64,000 nucleotides of DNA from NCBI GenBank assembly GCA_015680685.1, contig MNCI01025086.1, positions 391,693 to 455,692 on the forward strand, in the 5' to 3' direction. The first letter of the stretch is position 1. The number at the start of each line of letters is the position of its first letter. Below are positions 45,146-57,568 of this stretch, in pieces. The position numbers and the translations under genes are program-made. This DNA is from Gnetum montanum (lineage: Eukaryota; Streptophyta; Gnetopsida; Gnetales; Gnetaceae). The notes beneath the pieces are model-generated. The model saw only the letters and a list, made by a program, of their open reading frames with translations. It was not told the origin of the DNA and did not search any database.

Positions 45146-46026
45146 TGATGAGTAGTGAGGTACCCCCACACCCAACCATATGAATCACTAAGGCATTTAT
45201 GTGTGATCTAGTCGAATTACATGGACCTATAGTTCTCTAGTGCACTAGTTCCTCTAGTAAGTGAAATGGGCATTAAGAACATTCATTATCTTCCCAACTA
45301 CACTTGTGAGGATCAAGGATATGATTTAAGTGTAATTGAGGTACATGGTTTGTCTCATTTTATGTTTTATAAATTTAATTCCTACAACAAGAATAAAAGG
45401 TAGAGGAATTCAATATCTAATTATTCTACTGTCTAACTAGCCTAACACAAGTAACCGCCCCACTTTCCTAGACACATCCTGAACACATATAATGCTATTG
45501 GGCTACCAAATATGAAGTGTTACCCAGTGACCAAGCACTATATGTATGCTAAAAGTGGTCATGCTCAGGTTCATTAACAACTAGAAATTAATTACTTACT
45601 TCAAATGCATTAAAGCAAAGTGCATGAAAGTAAAGTGCATTAAAGAAAATATTAATCTATTTTTAGTGTTGCAAGGATTTTAAAAAGAGTTTGTTTTATT
45701 CCCATTACATTGTTGCACTCAAGTAAATTAGTGTTTGGACAAAGATCTGTACACACTTAGGCTCCTGCTACGGGCACTTAGAAAATATTCCAACTCTAGA
45801 GAAAACAAACTACAAGAGCTTTGCTATTTTGACTAAAAAAACTATATCAAAATCATGAGCCCAAGCAATATATTTATAGGGTGGCGTATACCCCGTGACA
45901 TTAGATATCCAACATCACATCTTGGATCTAACATTAGAGACCTGACATTGCGTCATGCAACCAATGTCGAATACCTAATGTCAAGGCTCTTCGACATCGA
46001 AGTTGATAATAAAATGTATTTCATCA
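45146..46026 (-). repeat. 3' LTR of element 3 (881 bases)
   Basis: Starts TGATGAGTAGTGAGG and ends TTTCATCA (plus reading); aligns with both LTRs of element 2. The minus-strand TATA is CCTATAAATA at 45871-45880. Its U3 boxes differ from those of element 2: here they are GACATT/AATGTC words (45885-46000), so U3 has turned over between the copies. Confidence 0.82.
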
Positions 46027-46580
46027 TATTCCCAAAACTAAATGAAAACTTATCCTTGAGTGTACAAGAGAAGGAATAAGTTCCTTACAAAATATTGAAA
46101 AGGTATGGGATTATTGACTGACATACAAATTAACTAGATGGAACAAACAAACTCTGAGTGTCCAAGTGTATAGAGTTACAATTTTTACCAAATTTGGTGT
46201 TCATGAGAAGAGAAGGGAACACCTTGGATAACACTGATATCCAACACCTCTTGGTAGGTGAAGAGTGAGAGAGAAGATCCAATGATCATGAATGATCCTC
46301 ATCGTGTGGTACTGCTACATCATCGTTGGTGAAGATAGTCTTCCTTCTAGTCCATGCTTCCCACTATAATCACAACAGAATCGATAATTAGTATGCAATG
46401 TGTAACAAATAGCTATCAAATGCCTTATCTCATCAGTGGTTACACTTAGCTAGGTTTTGATTGTGGTAGATTGATTCTTATAGGAGTGTTAGTGGGAAGG
46501 TTAATAAATAGGGTAAAATAGATAAGAGATTAATTAAATTTGAGAAAGTTCAACATAAGAAAACATTTGAAGAGGGTGTA
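46027..46580 (-). other. remnants flanking the deleted ORF2 (element 3)
   Basis: 46085-46300 matches the end region of element 2 next to its LTR (AAGGTATGGGATTATTGAC). 46350-46480 matches the start region of ORF2 (GTAGATTGATT, GCAATGTGTAAC). The roughly 2.8 kb between them in element 2 is gone, so this copy lost ORF2 by internal deletion. A gap of unknown size follows. Confidence 0.6.
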
Positions 46581-46587
46581 NNNNNNN

Positions 46588-47700
46588 GAGTCCATGGGCT
46601 TTGTGGATGATTAATGGTTATGGAAAGTTAAGTACAAAAACCTAGAAAAACTACCTAAGAATTCTTACACATCAAACCAGGACATCAAACAAGAACATGA
46701 AACCAGTAGTGAGGTGAGACATGGAAAGCATAGATGGATGAGAGAGAGTGGAATGAAGTTCCTGATTAAGGTTACATGAAGTCCCTTGTGTATTTTATGG
46801 TTAAATGACCTTGATAAGATCCATAATTAGTCTAGATCAAACCAACCTCATTTAGTGACTTTGCATCACCATTATAAGACCAATCCATCCCCTTGAGACA
46901 TAAGAGTGCTCCCACAAAACAACCACCATACTTTGTTAGAGAAAAAAAGAGAAGTAGCAAGTGAGAAAGGGCCTTAGTTAGAGGGGACCTTTAAACATGG
47001 GTAACATATCTTTCTAGTCTCATAACCAATTCTTGTAGCCCGTTTATTTTGTCTAAGGGTGTGCTTTGAATTCCCATAATTTTTTTGTGATGAGAATGAC
47101 ATCATGTAAAGATGTATTCAACTTCCTTTTATTGGTTAACATGGAATGGTAAGAAATCCATGAAAACACACATGCACCTAGGCAAACAAAAAGGTACAAA
47201 GAATATCAAATCCCATTAAAGTCACACCCTGTTCAAACCTTTGAATCCTTCCGAATTTTAAAAACTACCAAAGTCATAAGTTCCTTAAAGTTTCATTAAT
47301 GAAAATGGGACTACATGTTTCTAGAATAAGAAAATCCATAGAGTTTGTGGATCGGTGGATGCTATGGACTCACTACTTGTTGCATGAAAAAGAAACCATG
47401 TCCTAATCATTTGTAATGAAATTCAAAGCTAGAAACCAAACACCAACAATCAAAAAACAAAATAGTACATGCCACCATTAATCAATGCCTTACCACTGTA
47501 CCTAGTACTTATTAAAAAATAGTTAGAAAATCACACCAAAACAAAAGAAAATATAAAAGAAAGTGTAAAATTTTCAAGGAATAGCAAATGTACTAACAAT
47601 GGTTTAAAAAAAATTAGAAGAGATTAATAACATGAAAAATAAGAAAATGTAAAATAAAGAATGTGTAAACCAAAAATTTGTAAAATAAAAAGATGAAAAA
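46588..47700 (-). other. non-coding region after pol (element 3)
   Basis: No gene. Aligns with 17455-18590 of element 2, including the A/T-run-rich part next to the integrase end (47490-47700). Confidence 0.6.
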
Positions 47701-48990
47701 TTGTGAAGCCACTTATATGATTAGCATAGGTGGCCATGTCCCCCACGATTAAGTTGAAAGGAGGAGATTCAAAATATGGAGCATGGTTGTCCATCCAATG
47801 AGGCATTTGTTGTATTAGCTGGCTTATGCTCATGGAAAGGTTTGATTTGTTGGATGTTGTTCAAATATTTTTTGTTTGGGTTCTCAAATTTGTAAATCAT
47901 CATGGCCCTAGAAGAAAAAATTTTGTAAATGATGTAAGGTCCATCCCACAACATTTGAAACTTAGTTCGTTGAGGTATGTGTGTGGGGTTCTAATAGAGA
48001 ACCTTATCTCCTAGTTGAAATTTGACTTTTCTAATTTTAAGGTCATGATGCTTTTTGTTGTAGGCCTTGTATAACTTGTTAGATAATAAGGCTACCAATA
48101 AGTTTTCATCTAGAAGGTTGAGATTCATTAGTCTTTCTTTTTGTGCTAGACTCAAGTCAAGGTTGAGGTCAAAGGTTCTTGAAAGTGTATGGAGCTCAGA
48201 TTGAATAGGAAGTGTTAGTAATTTTTCATACATAAGCTCATAGGGAGAATTTCCTATAGGAAGTTTTCATGTTAAGTGGTAGGCCCAAAGGGAATCTTTG
48301 AGTTTTGTGCTCTAGTCTTCCCTATATTTGCTAATAGTTTTTGTTAGAATCCATGTGATTTCCCTATTGGTAACCTCATCTTAACCATTGGCTTGGGGGT
48401 GATAGGGTGTTGTGAGTTTATGTTGAACCCCCAAGCATTGTATGAGTTTCTAAAAAGTAGTGCCTAAAAAGTGAGTTCCATTATCAGAAATTAATGCATG
48501 TGGAACTCCAAACCTATTTACAACATTTTATTCTACAAATTGAGTAGAAATAGAAGATGTACAGTTGATGATGGCTGCTACTTCTACCCATTTTATACAA
48601 TAGTCAATAGTGACTATGATGTATGCCTTTCCATTTGACATGGACGTGGTGAGATCCATGAAATCAATGCCCTAGATGTTGAAGGGTTCTAGTGCTTGAA
48701 TCCATTGTTGTGGTCCCTCCATTCAAGCAGTCATTCCATCATCTTATTGACATCATTCACAAGAGTAGACATAATGGTAAGCATCCTTGAAGATTTTTGG
48801 CCAATAGAACCATGCCATTAGGATTTTAATTGCCATGTGTCTCCTAGCATAGTTTCCTCCACAAGGACCTGCATGGGCATCTTGAAGAACGTGTAGTTGA
48901 TTAACATCAGGGACATACCAATGAACTAGGTCATCAGCACACACCTTGTAGAGGTGTCCATTAATTTCCATGAAGTGTTTTACCTGGTGA
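47700..48990 (-). pseudogene. gypsy integrase remnant (element 3)
   Basis: The zinc-binding end is intact in order at 48753-48971: HVLQDAHAGPCGGNYARRHMAI, FYWPKIFKDAY and YVYSCE, preceded by GHLYKVCADDLVHWYVP. The core (48300-48700) is readable with breaks. Then MYEKLLTLPIQSELHTLSRTF and an 80-codon open stretch to 47991, and a tail MLWDGPYIIYKIFSSRAMMI to 47769. No chromodomain. One of the better preserved pol parts in the window. Confidence 0.82.
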
Positions 48991-48999
48991 AGAAGTTGC

Positions 49000-50460
49000 T
49001 ATTACTTCTAGTCGTGCAGTCCTTATGGAATCTCTTGGGTGAGAAGATAGGTAAGAATGCCATCATACTATTTAGGCTCATTGGGCAATTGTTTAGTTAT
49101 AGCCCCAACAAAGAGAAGTTCATTAGAAAACATGTTAGATAGTGGGTTTTCTTCCTCTTTGTTATCCCATTGCAACCGAGACAAGTGATCAGTGACCGCA
49201 TTCTCAGTGACCTTTTGATCTACCATCATAAGATTGAATTCTTACAAGACCATCCACCATTGTATGACATGGGGGTTCTTTGTTGGCTTATACATTAGGA
49301 AGTGGATGGCACTATGGTCTATGTGCACAAACACCTTGTATCCAAGTAAATAATGCCTAAACGTTTCTAAAGTAAACACCACTACCATCAATTCTTTTTC
49401 TATAGTGATGTAGATTAGTTGTGCATCCAAAATACTTCAACTAGCACAGTGGATGTAGTATGGATGTTTCTTATCATCCATCTGCTCCCAGGGAATAATT
49501 TGATGCGTCTATCATGATATGAAATGGTCTAGAGTAGTTAGGTTCTTGTAGAATTAGAGTTTCTACAAGTTTCTCTTCAATTGTTGGAATCCTTTTTCAT
49601 ATTTTGTAGTCTAGATAAAGGTAGCATCATTCTTTGTTAGCTCCATCAATGGTTTTACAATCTTAGAGAAATTCTTTATGAATCACTAGTAGTAGATAGT
49701 ATGTTCAAGGATTGATTGAACATCTTTGATAGTTTCTAGTTTGTGGGTTATTCTTTGGATGACCCTTATTTTCTTAGGGTCTACCTCAATTCCTGCTTGT
49801 GATATTCTATCCCCCAATACAATGCCTTCCTGGACCATTAGGTGACTCTTTTGCCAATTGAGCCATAAGTTGGTTTCAACACATTATTTTAGCACTTGCT
49901 CAAGGTAGTCTAGAGCTTTCTCAAATGTAGCTCCATAAGTGGAAACTTCATCCATGAAGACTTCCACACCACTTCTAATTTTTTGTTGAAAAATGCTCAG
50001 AACAAAGCATTGAAATGTAGTAGGAGCATTGCATAGACCAAATGGCATCTTGCGATATGCAAAAGTCCCCCAAGAACTTGTGAATGTTGTCTTCACTTAG
50101 TCCTTTGGTGAAATTTGAATTTGGTTATAGCCACTATATCCATCTAGAAAATTGTAGTAGAAATGCCTAGATATCATTTCTAGCACCTAATCAACAAATG
50201 ACAACAAAAAATGGTCCTTGAATGTTGCCATATTTAGTAACTAAAAATTGATGCAGACCCACCACTTGTGATCTTTCTTTGTCACAATTATGAGTGGACT
50301 AACTCATTCACTATTCAAAATGGGATAAATGAACCCTACTTTGAGCCATTTTTTGATTTCCTCCTTGATGATCTGCTTTAGTTTGGGGTTCAATTGCCTC
50401 TGTGGCTATCTTTTTTGCTTCATGGCTAGATCAATGTAGATGTGGTGCTAGCATATCCTA
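49000..50460 (-). pseudogene. gypsy RT and RNase H remnant (element 3)
   Basis: RT at 49884-50096 reads KTTFTSSWGTFAYRKMPFGL, CNAPTTFQ and VEVFMDEVSTYGATFEKALDYLEQVLK: the palm site FMDE (49948-49959) has the second catalytic Asp changed to Glu. The RT opening is near 50340-50400. RNase H at 49242-49430 reads AQLIYITIEKELMVVVFTLETF, HYLLGYKVFVHIDHSAIHFLM: the EKEL and VxIDH(S/T)A signatures, with the catalytic Asp present. Confidence 0.82.
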
Positions 50461-50999
50461 GGATCAATCCTTGTAAGTTCATGATATGACCAAGCAAAAG
50501 CTACTAATAATTTTTCAACCACATTCAACAACATATTTTTCTACTTTGAAGTAATATTTGCATTAATTATGATTGGCTTCCCTTTGTTTAAAAACACATA
50601 TTCCATTCTAGCTGGTAGCATTTTTAGTTCAAGGGACTCTTACTTGAAACTTTAAGGAATTTCCAACTCTTCCCAATAAGTATTATCATTTGCATCATCA
50701 AAGAGTTGGTGATGAACTCACTCTACTTCATCCATGCTTGTGACATATGCACATGTCAAGCTCTCAATTGGTTCCATGTAAAGTGTGATGCTCTTAGTGT
50801 CAATCATTAGCTATTGGGTGCCCTTCTATTTTGTTGCTACTACATACAGACATATTTGGATTTTTTCTTCTAGTGCATACTACTTGCATGTAGAGATAAA
50901 TTCTTGTTTCATAGCATAGAGTTTCTACACACAATTGCACCCTATATTGTTGTACATGATGCACAGAACCTACTTCTACTCAATCTTTCTAAATGCATT

Positions 51000-51320
51000 T
51001 TCTTTGGATATTTCTAGGAAAAGATCTCTAATGTTCATTCTTGCATCAATAGTGCTAAGCCATGCACTTCCCATGATGATTAGAAAATATCCTTATAAAA
51101 CCACCCATAGACAGTGGTCATAATGTCTTTCACCAGTCCCAATGGAACAGTGATGGACTAGTCTATCAATTCTAATATGATATTACTCTTCTTGAGAGGA
51201 GGCAAGTTCCATGTAATTTACATCTCATGAGAAATTAAATTGATACCAAAACCTAATTCAAGAAGAGCCTTGCATGGTTCATTCCTAGTAATATACAAAT
51301 AAATAAAAGGACTTCCAGGA
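51000..51320 (-). pseudogene. gypsy aspartic protease remnant (element 3)
   Basis: RNEPCKALLELGFGINLISHEM at about 51228-51293, where LxDSGSGxNLI is expected; the catalytic Asp is Glu and Ser is Leu, so the site is lost. It matches the element 2 protease segment. Confidence 0.68.
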
Positions 51321-51819
51321 TTGACTAATTTCCTAGGAAGGTTTCCAACATAGATCCAATTAGATATAGTGTGAGTGAGCATTACAGTATGGATCCTAAG
51401 AAGATTTTAGTTTGAAGGGGACTTGAAGGAATTTGATACAAAGAAAGATGGAAGGATAGGATTGTCAACCATAAGTGTATTTGAGGGCTAAGCTAGATTG
51501 TAGTGTCCAAAGAAAAGTCTTTTCTTTGATTGAGTATTCAATCCACTTAGTTGGTGATCTAGTTGTAGACTAATAGCCCTAGTAGCATTGGGTTGTTGAG
51601 GTTGAGTTGAGAGTTCACCTTGCATAGGTGGAGTATGTGGTAGTTATGCAAGGATAGAAGGAGGAAGATGTGCATGGATAGAAGGAGGATAAGGATAAGA
51701 GGTGGCATCCATTTTTTCATGTGAAGAATGAGTTCGATAATAATCAAAAGAGTGGTAGTGAGACTGGAAAGTAGAAACATGAGTGAGGAGTCACATGGAG
51801 ATAGGGATTTCTAAATATG

Positions 51820-52616
51820 GTACCCATAGGAATCAGGTTATCTACAAGGGTATTATTACCTTAGTGGTATTGGCATCCATGATTGTGGTTGCTACCACTA
51901 TTGATACTACTCATTTGGTTGGGGTGGAGTTCTGCTAGGATAATATTATTGTTTCTAGTAGGATTGCATAAAATTACCTTAAGGATCAGGTAATCTTCTA
52001 GATATTTACCTTTGTGTTAGTCATGGATTCAAAGCATACACCCTAGACTCTTGTAAATGTGACATAATGGGTCAACATCCCTTAGGATATACATATTGGT
52101 AGATGTCACATCCACCATCATCATCTAATTCACTTTTTGCAACTTCTTCTATTGTATTAATCTTGCCCTTACCTTTATGATAAGCACATTCAAATTCCTT
52201 ACACCTCCTACGCTCATGATTAATACCTTGCACTTTGGACTCTTCAGCAATGTTTAGGACAACTTGAAATTTGCTATCTACGAAGTCCCATAACTGATCA
52301 AACTTGGTTGTAATTTTAGATTGAAATTTTTGGAGTAGCAAGGTTTTCTTATTTACCACCTCATCATATGTGGATTTTTCCTCACTATCACCGAATCAAA
52401 CTTCCCTCTTGCAAATGGAAGGATTGCGGTTGTACTCTTTTGCACTTTTTCATTGTCTTAATTCACCTTCCTCTTTAGCTACCTGCTCAAATAGTCTTTG
52501 TATCTGATGGACACTTAATTTTGAGAGTTGTCCTTGGGCATAGACATTAATGATTCTTCTCGTTTATGATTGAAGTCTATCTACAATGTGGCAAAGTTGA
52601 TCTAGTTGAGAATAAC
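51820..52616 (-). pseudogene. gypsy gag C-terminal part (element 3), cut by element 6
   Basis: A 95-codon open stretch at 52072-52359 (QSKITTKFDQLWDFVDSKFQ, RRRCKEFECAYHKGKGKI, GGCDIYQYVYPKG) corresponds to 22850-23240 in element 2. The capsid portion starts to appear at 52500-52616 and stops exactly where TGATGAATC of the element 6 LTR begins. Confidence 0.72.
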
Positions 52617-53486
52617 TGATGAATCATGATTCATTAGGCTATGATATTAGACCCTCGATATTGGATCCACCATATCGAGTATGCAATATCGTAGCCCAAA
52701 TAATGATATCGAATACACAATATCATGACTCCTATGTGAACCTATAAATACACATGTAGGTGCATGAGAGGGGCTAGTTTTGAAATAGTTAAATTTTTTA
52801 GTCAGTAGATAGAAGTTAGTTCATTTCTTAGTTCTTCTCAACCCTTTCTCCTAGTGCATGCCCACAGTGTGATGATTGTAATTGTACTACACAATTTATT
52901 TGAGTGTGACATACTTGGACATGCACATGAATAGAAATAAAGATCAAGATTACTTCATCATTGTAGCATTCACTTAGTTTAATTACTTAATTTTTATTGT
53001 TATTTATTGTTATTAAATGCAAAATGAGTACGACTTAATCACGAGCATCTATGTTTGACTACTTGGTATCCCAGTAGCATACTTCGGCCATTCGCTTCGT
53101 AATCCTAGTGGTAGGCATGCACGAGGTCCAAGATGTTTATGGATGATTAAGGAATGGATGCTCATTGTAGTTAGGCTAGCTTAGATTCTCTCTCCCTATC
53201 TCCTATTAGTTTAACTCTCTCTCCCCCCTTTCCTCATAGCTTAATTAAAGATCATTTTCCATTATCTCTAGGAGCATCATTAGTTTAGGAACACATCTTA
53301 CACCTCACTCTGGACTAAACCATATGTGAAAAAACAAATACTAGTCTAGGTGGGAAGACAACGAACTGTGATCAACGAGTAACTATCTAGATACCACAAA
53401 CTAGCCTGCCTATGGAGTTGAACTGGATCATGCATGAAACACTCATATTCGTATGGTTGAGTGTAGGGGTACCTTGCCACTCGTCA
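52617..53486 (+). repeat. 5' LTR of element 6 (870 bases)
   Basis: Starts TGATGAATCATG and ends CACTCGTCA. U3 boxes CGATATTGG, CATATCGAG, GCAATATCG, TGATATCG at 52655-52730, then TATA CCTATAAATACAC at 52741. This is the clearest core promoter among the LTRs of this family. Confidence 0.86.
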
Positions 53487-53487
53487 T

Positions 53488-53505
53488 TGGCATCGTTGCT
53501 AGGGA
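53488..53505 (+). other. primer binding site, element 6 (tRNA-Asp type)
   Basis: TGGCATCGTTGCTAGGGA one base after the LTR; 15 of 18 bases match TGGCGCCGTTGCCGGGGA. Confidence 0.78.
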
Positions 53506-53628
53506 AGGCGTTAATTATTTAGATTAGTTACATCATACAAGATCGCTATAACAAAGTATTAATGATATATCGTTTAGAAAAATAATAATAATTGTAATTG
53601 TAATTAAATGACACACAAGTTTATAACC

Positions 53629-54720
53629 ATGTATCTCTAACAAGACTATGATAATGCAATAACAAGAAAGGCAATTCATTAAAGAACCAATGAATTATAC
53701 AATGATGAAGATGAAGTTTGGAGTACCCAATATGATGTAGGGGTTTCCTATGAACATATATGAAGAAAACATCATCCAAACTCATGAATGCATAACCTAC
53801 CTAGTGATGATGAACCCCTACTGGCCACTACAAGCCTAACAGAAATACAAGAGGTTGTTCGAATATCCCATAGGCATCGTAAGGAAAGTCATCTACCCAA
53901 GCTTGACTTAAACAACTTTTCTAAGTTTTCAGGAGGCTATGAATTAGATCTACAACATCATCTACAAGCCTTCCATGATGCATGTGTGTGGGGAAAAATA
54001 TTGATAATGGATGGAAAAAACTTAAGCTCTTTCCTATGACACTCATTGGCCAAGATAAAGTATGGTATAGGTCTTTAAAAACAAAATCAATCTAACATTG
54101 GCCAACAATGGTAGAACTCTTCAATGAAAGATATCAAAATTATGCAAGTGTCAACCTTGAGGAGACAAATATAAGAATGGAAACAAGAGCAACATGAACC
54201 CTTGGACATGGCCTTAGACAAATATTATGCTCTATTAAACAACTACCCAGGCCATGGGTTCTCCAAGGAAAGGCTAGTGTATCATATCATGGATGGGCTT
54301 CATAATGAAACAAGGGAAACCCTAGGGATGTATGCCCAAGGTCAACTATATGGGCTACAAACCCACCAACTCCAAGAGCTTATCAAGTGGGTAGCAAAAG
54401 AAAAAGGAGAAATGGCTAAATGGGAGAATGCTGAAAAATCTCAATAGGTCGAAAAATCAATAAGGGCCCATGATTATGAAAAGGATAAATCAACTCACTA
54501 CAAGGAGGTGGAACAATCTTTGCTAGTACTACAATCATTGGATGAAGTTAAGGCAAATATTAATAGGATGATGGAATGGATACATGAAAAATGTGGAGAA
54601 TATGCCAACATTATTGGAGATAGAGTTATGATGAACCAAGAAGCAGGAAAAAACACCTTTAGACAATCGAAAAGAAGAGTAAAAGAGAATAAGAACTTAA
54701 CTGCCAATCATACATATCAA
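53629..54720 (+). pseudogene. gypsy-type gag remnant (element 6)
   Basis: Start at ATG 53629, aligned with element 5. After the internal deletion the capsid is readable from 53788: LPKLDLNNFSKFSGGYELDL, QHHLQAFHDACVWG, then LDMALDKYYALLNNYPGHGF and MYAQGQLYGLQTHQLQELIK to 54447. A Glu/Lys-rich helical part follows (54508-54720: SLDEVKANINRMMEWIHEKC). Long open stretches survive, so this gag is better kept than that of element 5. Confidence 0.78.
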
Positions 54721-55612
54721 TGAAACATTTGCCTATACAATCACCCCAAGGGCCAATGTCCAATCTTGTCACAATTATAGGAGCATTGGTGAAGAGTGTT
54801 ACATCCATAGCTTGTACAGAGATACTATGTTCAATCATAGTGGCAACAATCGAAGTCATGGGGGAGGCCATCCCCAAACTAGTTACACCCTTCATATCAT
54901 CCAAGTCTAAGTGCTTATTAAGTTCAACATCTTGTTTTCCCAACTGGGTCAACATCTTCTATCTCACCACATTATTATTATTCTCCTCAATATTATCAAT
55001 CCATATCCTCTTCAATAGGACCACCACCTCATGTACATTACACTTCTCCTCAATTTCAACATTCTCATCCTTCACCTCCTTTTACATCACCACCAATTGT
55101 ACCCAAAGGATTTGCAGCAACCCATGAATATTACTTGTGATTTTGCTAACAATAGTAGTGGGAACTCTCCTCAACATCGAAGATGCCCCTTCTTTCGGCA
55201 TGACCATAAGATGGGACAACACAATTTTGAGGCCATTGCATCCTCGAGCTTAGCACAAGTCCAACGTTGTGGTGCATCTTCTTCTTCGAACCCAATACCT
55301 CATGTTACCTTATCAGGGCCACCACTCAATACTCCAAAAACTATGCAACCTAATGAATATAGCCACATGGCAAGACATGTTGATCCTTATGTACCATCTT
55401 ATACTCACAAGTGCCATAATGGGTCAACCACTCATCAATTGATTACATCTTATAAATTGCCCCACTATGCTTACTCTAATCAAGTGTGTGAACCCCAATG
55501 GGGTAAGTATGACCGAGTCCCAATATTTCCAACAAGCAAGGATCCAAATTCTTCATTTACTAATCCTAGCCATGCTCAAATATTTAGTTATGGGGGATAC
55601 CCCCCATTCTAA
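54721..55612 (+). pseudogene. Pro/Ser/His/Tyr-rich extension of gag (element 6)
   Basis: The last open stretch (55031-55612, 193 codons) is the longest ORF in the window; its first part is out of frame with element 5, but from about 55170 it reads RRCPFFRHDHKMGQHNFEAI, SSSLAQVQRCG, then a Pro/Asn/Tyr-rich end YGGYPPF before TAA. Element 5 shares FFRHDH and HYAYxNQVCE. It probably formed the C-terminal part of gag. No known domain recognised. Confidence 0.6.
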
Positions 55613-56970
55613 TGACAAGCTGGATTAATAAATATTTTCCATTTCTTTAATTTTGAAATTTTTTTTCTTAGTTTTTCACTTTTTAACTTATTGTTTGATC
55701 TTTTTGCCTTTTTTTCTTTTTTTCTTTTTATAAGTAATCTCATCTACAAATAAAACACTCATGTGACTCATTGGTTGAGGTGTTGTTCTATGCTATCAAT
55801 TCTCAAGTAGCTAATTACTTGAACAATGAGCCCACAACATCCACCTACCCATTCTATTAATGAGGGGTTTTTCCCTAGGTACAATGATATTCCTAATCAT
55901 TAAAAATTAAAGTAATCTTTTCTTCATTATACCTAGAGCGAAGAAGGATGGACTAAGTAGGAATGACTAGGGTGTGACATCAAGGGGACTTGTGGATTCT
56001 CTTTGGTAACATCTGTAGAAGTTATCATGTAGCTTGGTTGTAATAAGATCCTTGTAGATCTAACAAAAAATGGAAGTAATAGTAATCAAAAAGAACTTAA
56101 CCAAAAAATAATAATAATGCTATTATAGGGGGTCCCACTGAGAAGACATGCACTCATGCCTGAAGGTAGGTAGCTTCTCTAGATTAAGAAATAATTCATC
56201 AAAAAAAGAAAAATAAGTGCCACAAAGAAAAATCACTCCTCCCTTGAACAAAACACCAACTGATTGTACACCTTGCTGTCATGGTGCTCTTATGGTTGTC
56301 CATCATTGGATGAAGCAATGCAATGTCATTGATTAGAGGCATGGACTTGGTCTTGATTTTGGAGTGATAGGCTAATGACACATTAATCATGCCTTACATG
56401 TAGGATTTATTATGCCTTGAGTTAGTTACCTCATGTCCCAATCTCTGCAATCCATTCTACGATTCACCTCACCTTGCTGTTCATGTAATCATGACTCATG
56501 ACTTGGGTAGCATGGGATTCATATCTCATCATAGTGATATCTACATGTGTATGTTTTGTGAAATCGGTGTAGATTAGATTTAACCCTTCTAGTACCTACA
56601 GACATTTTAAGGTGTGGTTACATAAGGGCATTATAGGTTGGAACCTACTTTGGGGAAGACCCACTTGCATAACCCTTGTAATTTGCACTAGTAACACATC
56701 TCCCGCACATCATCTTATACCCTCCAAGTATTACCAATGTTTTTCTTTCCCTTATCATCCTAACCGATCAAACATTCCTATGATCCAACACATGTCCTTT
56801 TCTCCTCATACTCTTCATGACATTCATTATTTGATTTTACACCATTATACTTTGTGTGCCTTCAGGACTAGTTTATATTACCCTGGACCCTTTACATTGA
56901 CCTCAAGTCCTTATTTTATACCTTGGAGTTTCAAAAATTTATAAATTTTTCTAAATATCCTATGCTCAAA
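55613..56970 (+). other. non-coding spacer (element 6)
   Basis: No gene. A T-rich run is at 55640-55740. 56120-56970 aligns with 30470-31380 of element 5. The open stretch 56612-56944 is in this aligned non-coding part and its frame is not conserved. Confidence 0.5.
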
Positions 56971-57068
56971 AGGTTGAGATATCAGGTCCCTAATATCAAG
57001 TCGACCACAATATTGGGTTCCTGCTATCAGGTACGCAATATTCCATTCCCAAAAAACTATATATATGG
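56971..57068 (+). promoter_or_regulatory. internal promoter for ORF2 (element 6)
   Basis: TATA box CTATATATATGG at 57057-57068, preceded by CTAATATCAAG, CAATATTGGG, GCTATCAGG and GCAATATTCC, variants of the U3 boxes of its own LTR. About 248 bases to the intron donor. Confidence 0.62.
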
Positions 57069-57316
57069 AGCCCCCCATGAACATCAACATCATTTGCAAC
57101 TATTCACACAAGGGAGTTTTTCAAATTTTCTTCTATGATTTGCGATTGCGCATCTCTTGTTTCAATAGACATAACTCGCTCGCTAGTGCTCCAATTTTCA
57201 TTTCATTTGAACCTACTTGAACTCGGAGTGTTTAGCTTAGTTATGGGGGAAGGGTACATGCTGAATTACGTATAAATTTTTTGAAATTTGTCATCACCCA
57301 AAGGACACTATCAAGG

Positions 57317-57568
57317 GTAATTAAGTATAAAACTAATATGCATGTGCCAAAAATAATTTTATCTCCTCATCTATACCGGGAAATTAAACTTTGAAGCCAC
57401 CTATGAAAAGTGGGCCAAATATTAAAAAATTTTGGGGATATTTCCATAAAAATTTCTAACTTTAAATCACATAGAATAAAAAATAAATAAATTCATTAAG
57501 GCAAGGAGTAAGGTATAACTTAACTTTGGTAAGAAACCTTACTAATGATTGGCCATATGTGATTGCAG
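57317..57568 (+). other. 5'UTR intron before ORF2 (element 6)
   Basis: Donor TCAAGG|GTAATT, branch-like TTACTAAT near 57538, acceptor GTGATTGCAG| directly before ATG. Length 252 bases. Confidence 0.62.

Larger units (their letters stand above)
45146..52616 (-). mobile_element. Ty3/gypsy element 3 (sister of element 2, truncated)
   Basis: Only the 3' LTR (45146-46026) is in the window. On the minus strand: partial gag, protease, RT, RNase H, integrase, conserved non-coding gap, then an internal deletion that removed nearly all of ORF2. The gag is cut at 52616 by the insertion of element 6, so the gag N-terminus and 5' LTR should lie beyond element 6, but that part is not in the window. An assembly gap (seven Ns) is at 46581-46587. 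Confidence 0.85.

Noticed and set aside
54720-55127. 135-codon open stretch overlapping the gag tail
   Set aside because: Out of frame with the segments conserved in element 5; a shadow produced by Ser/Thr-rich codons.
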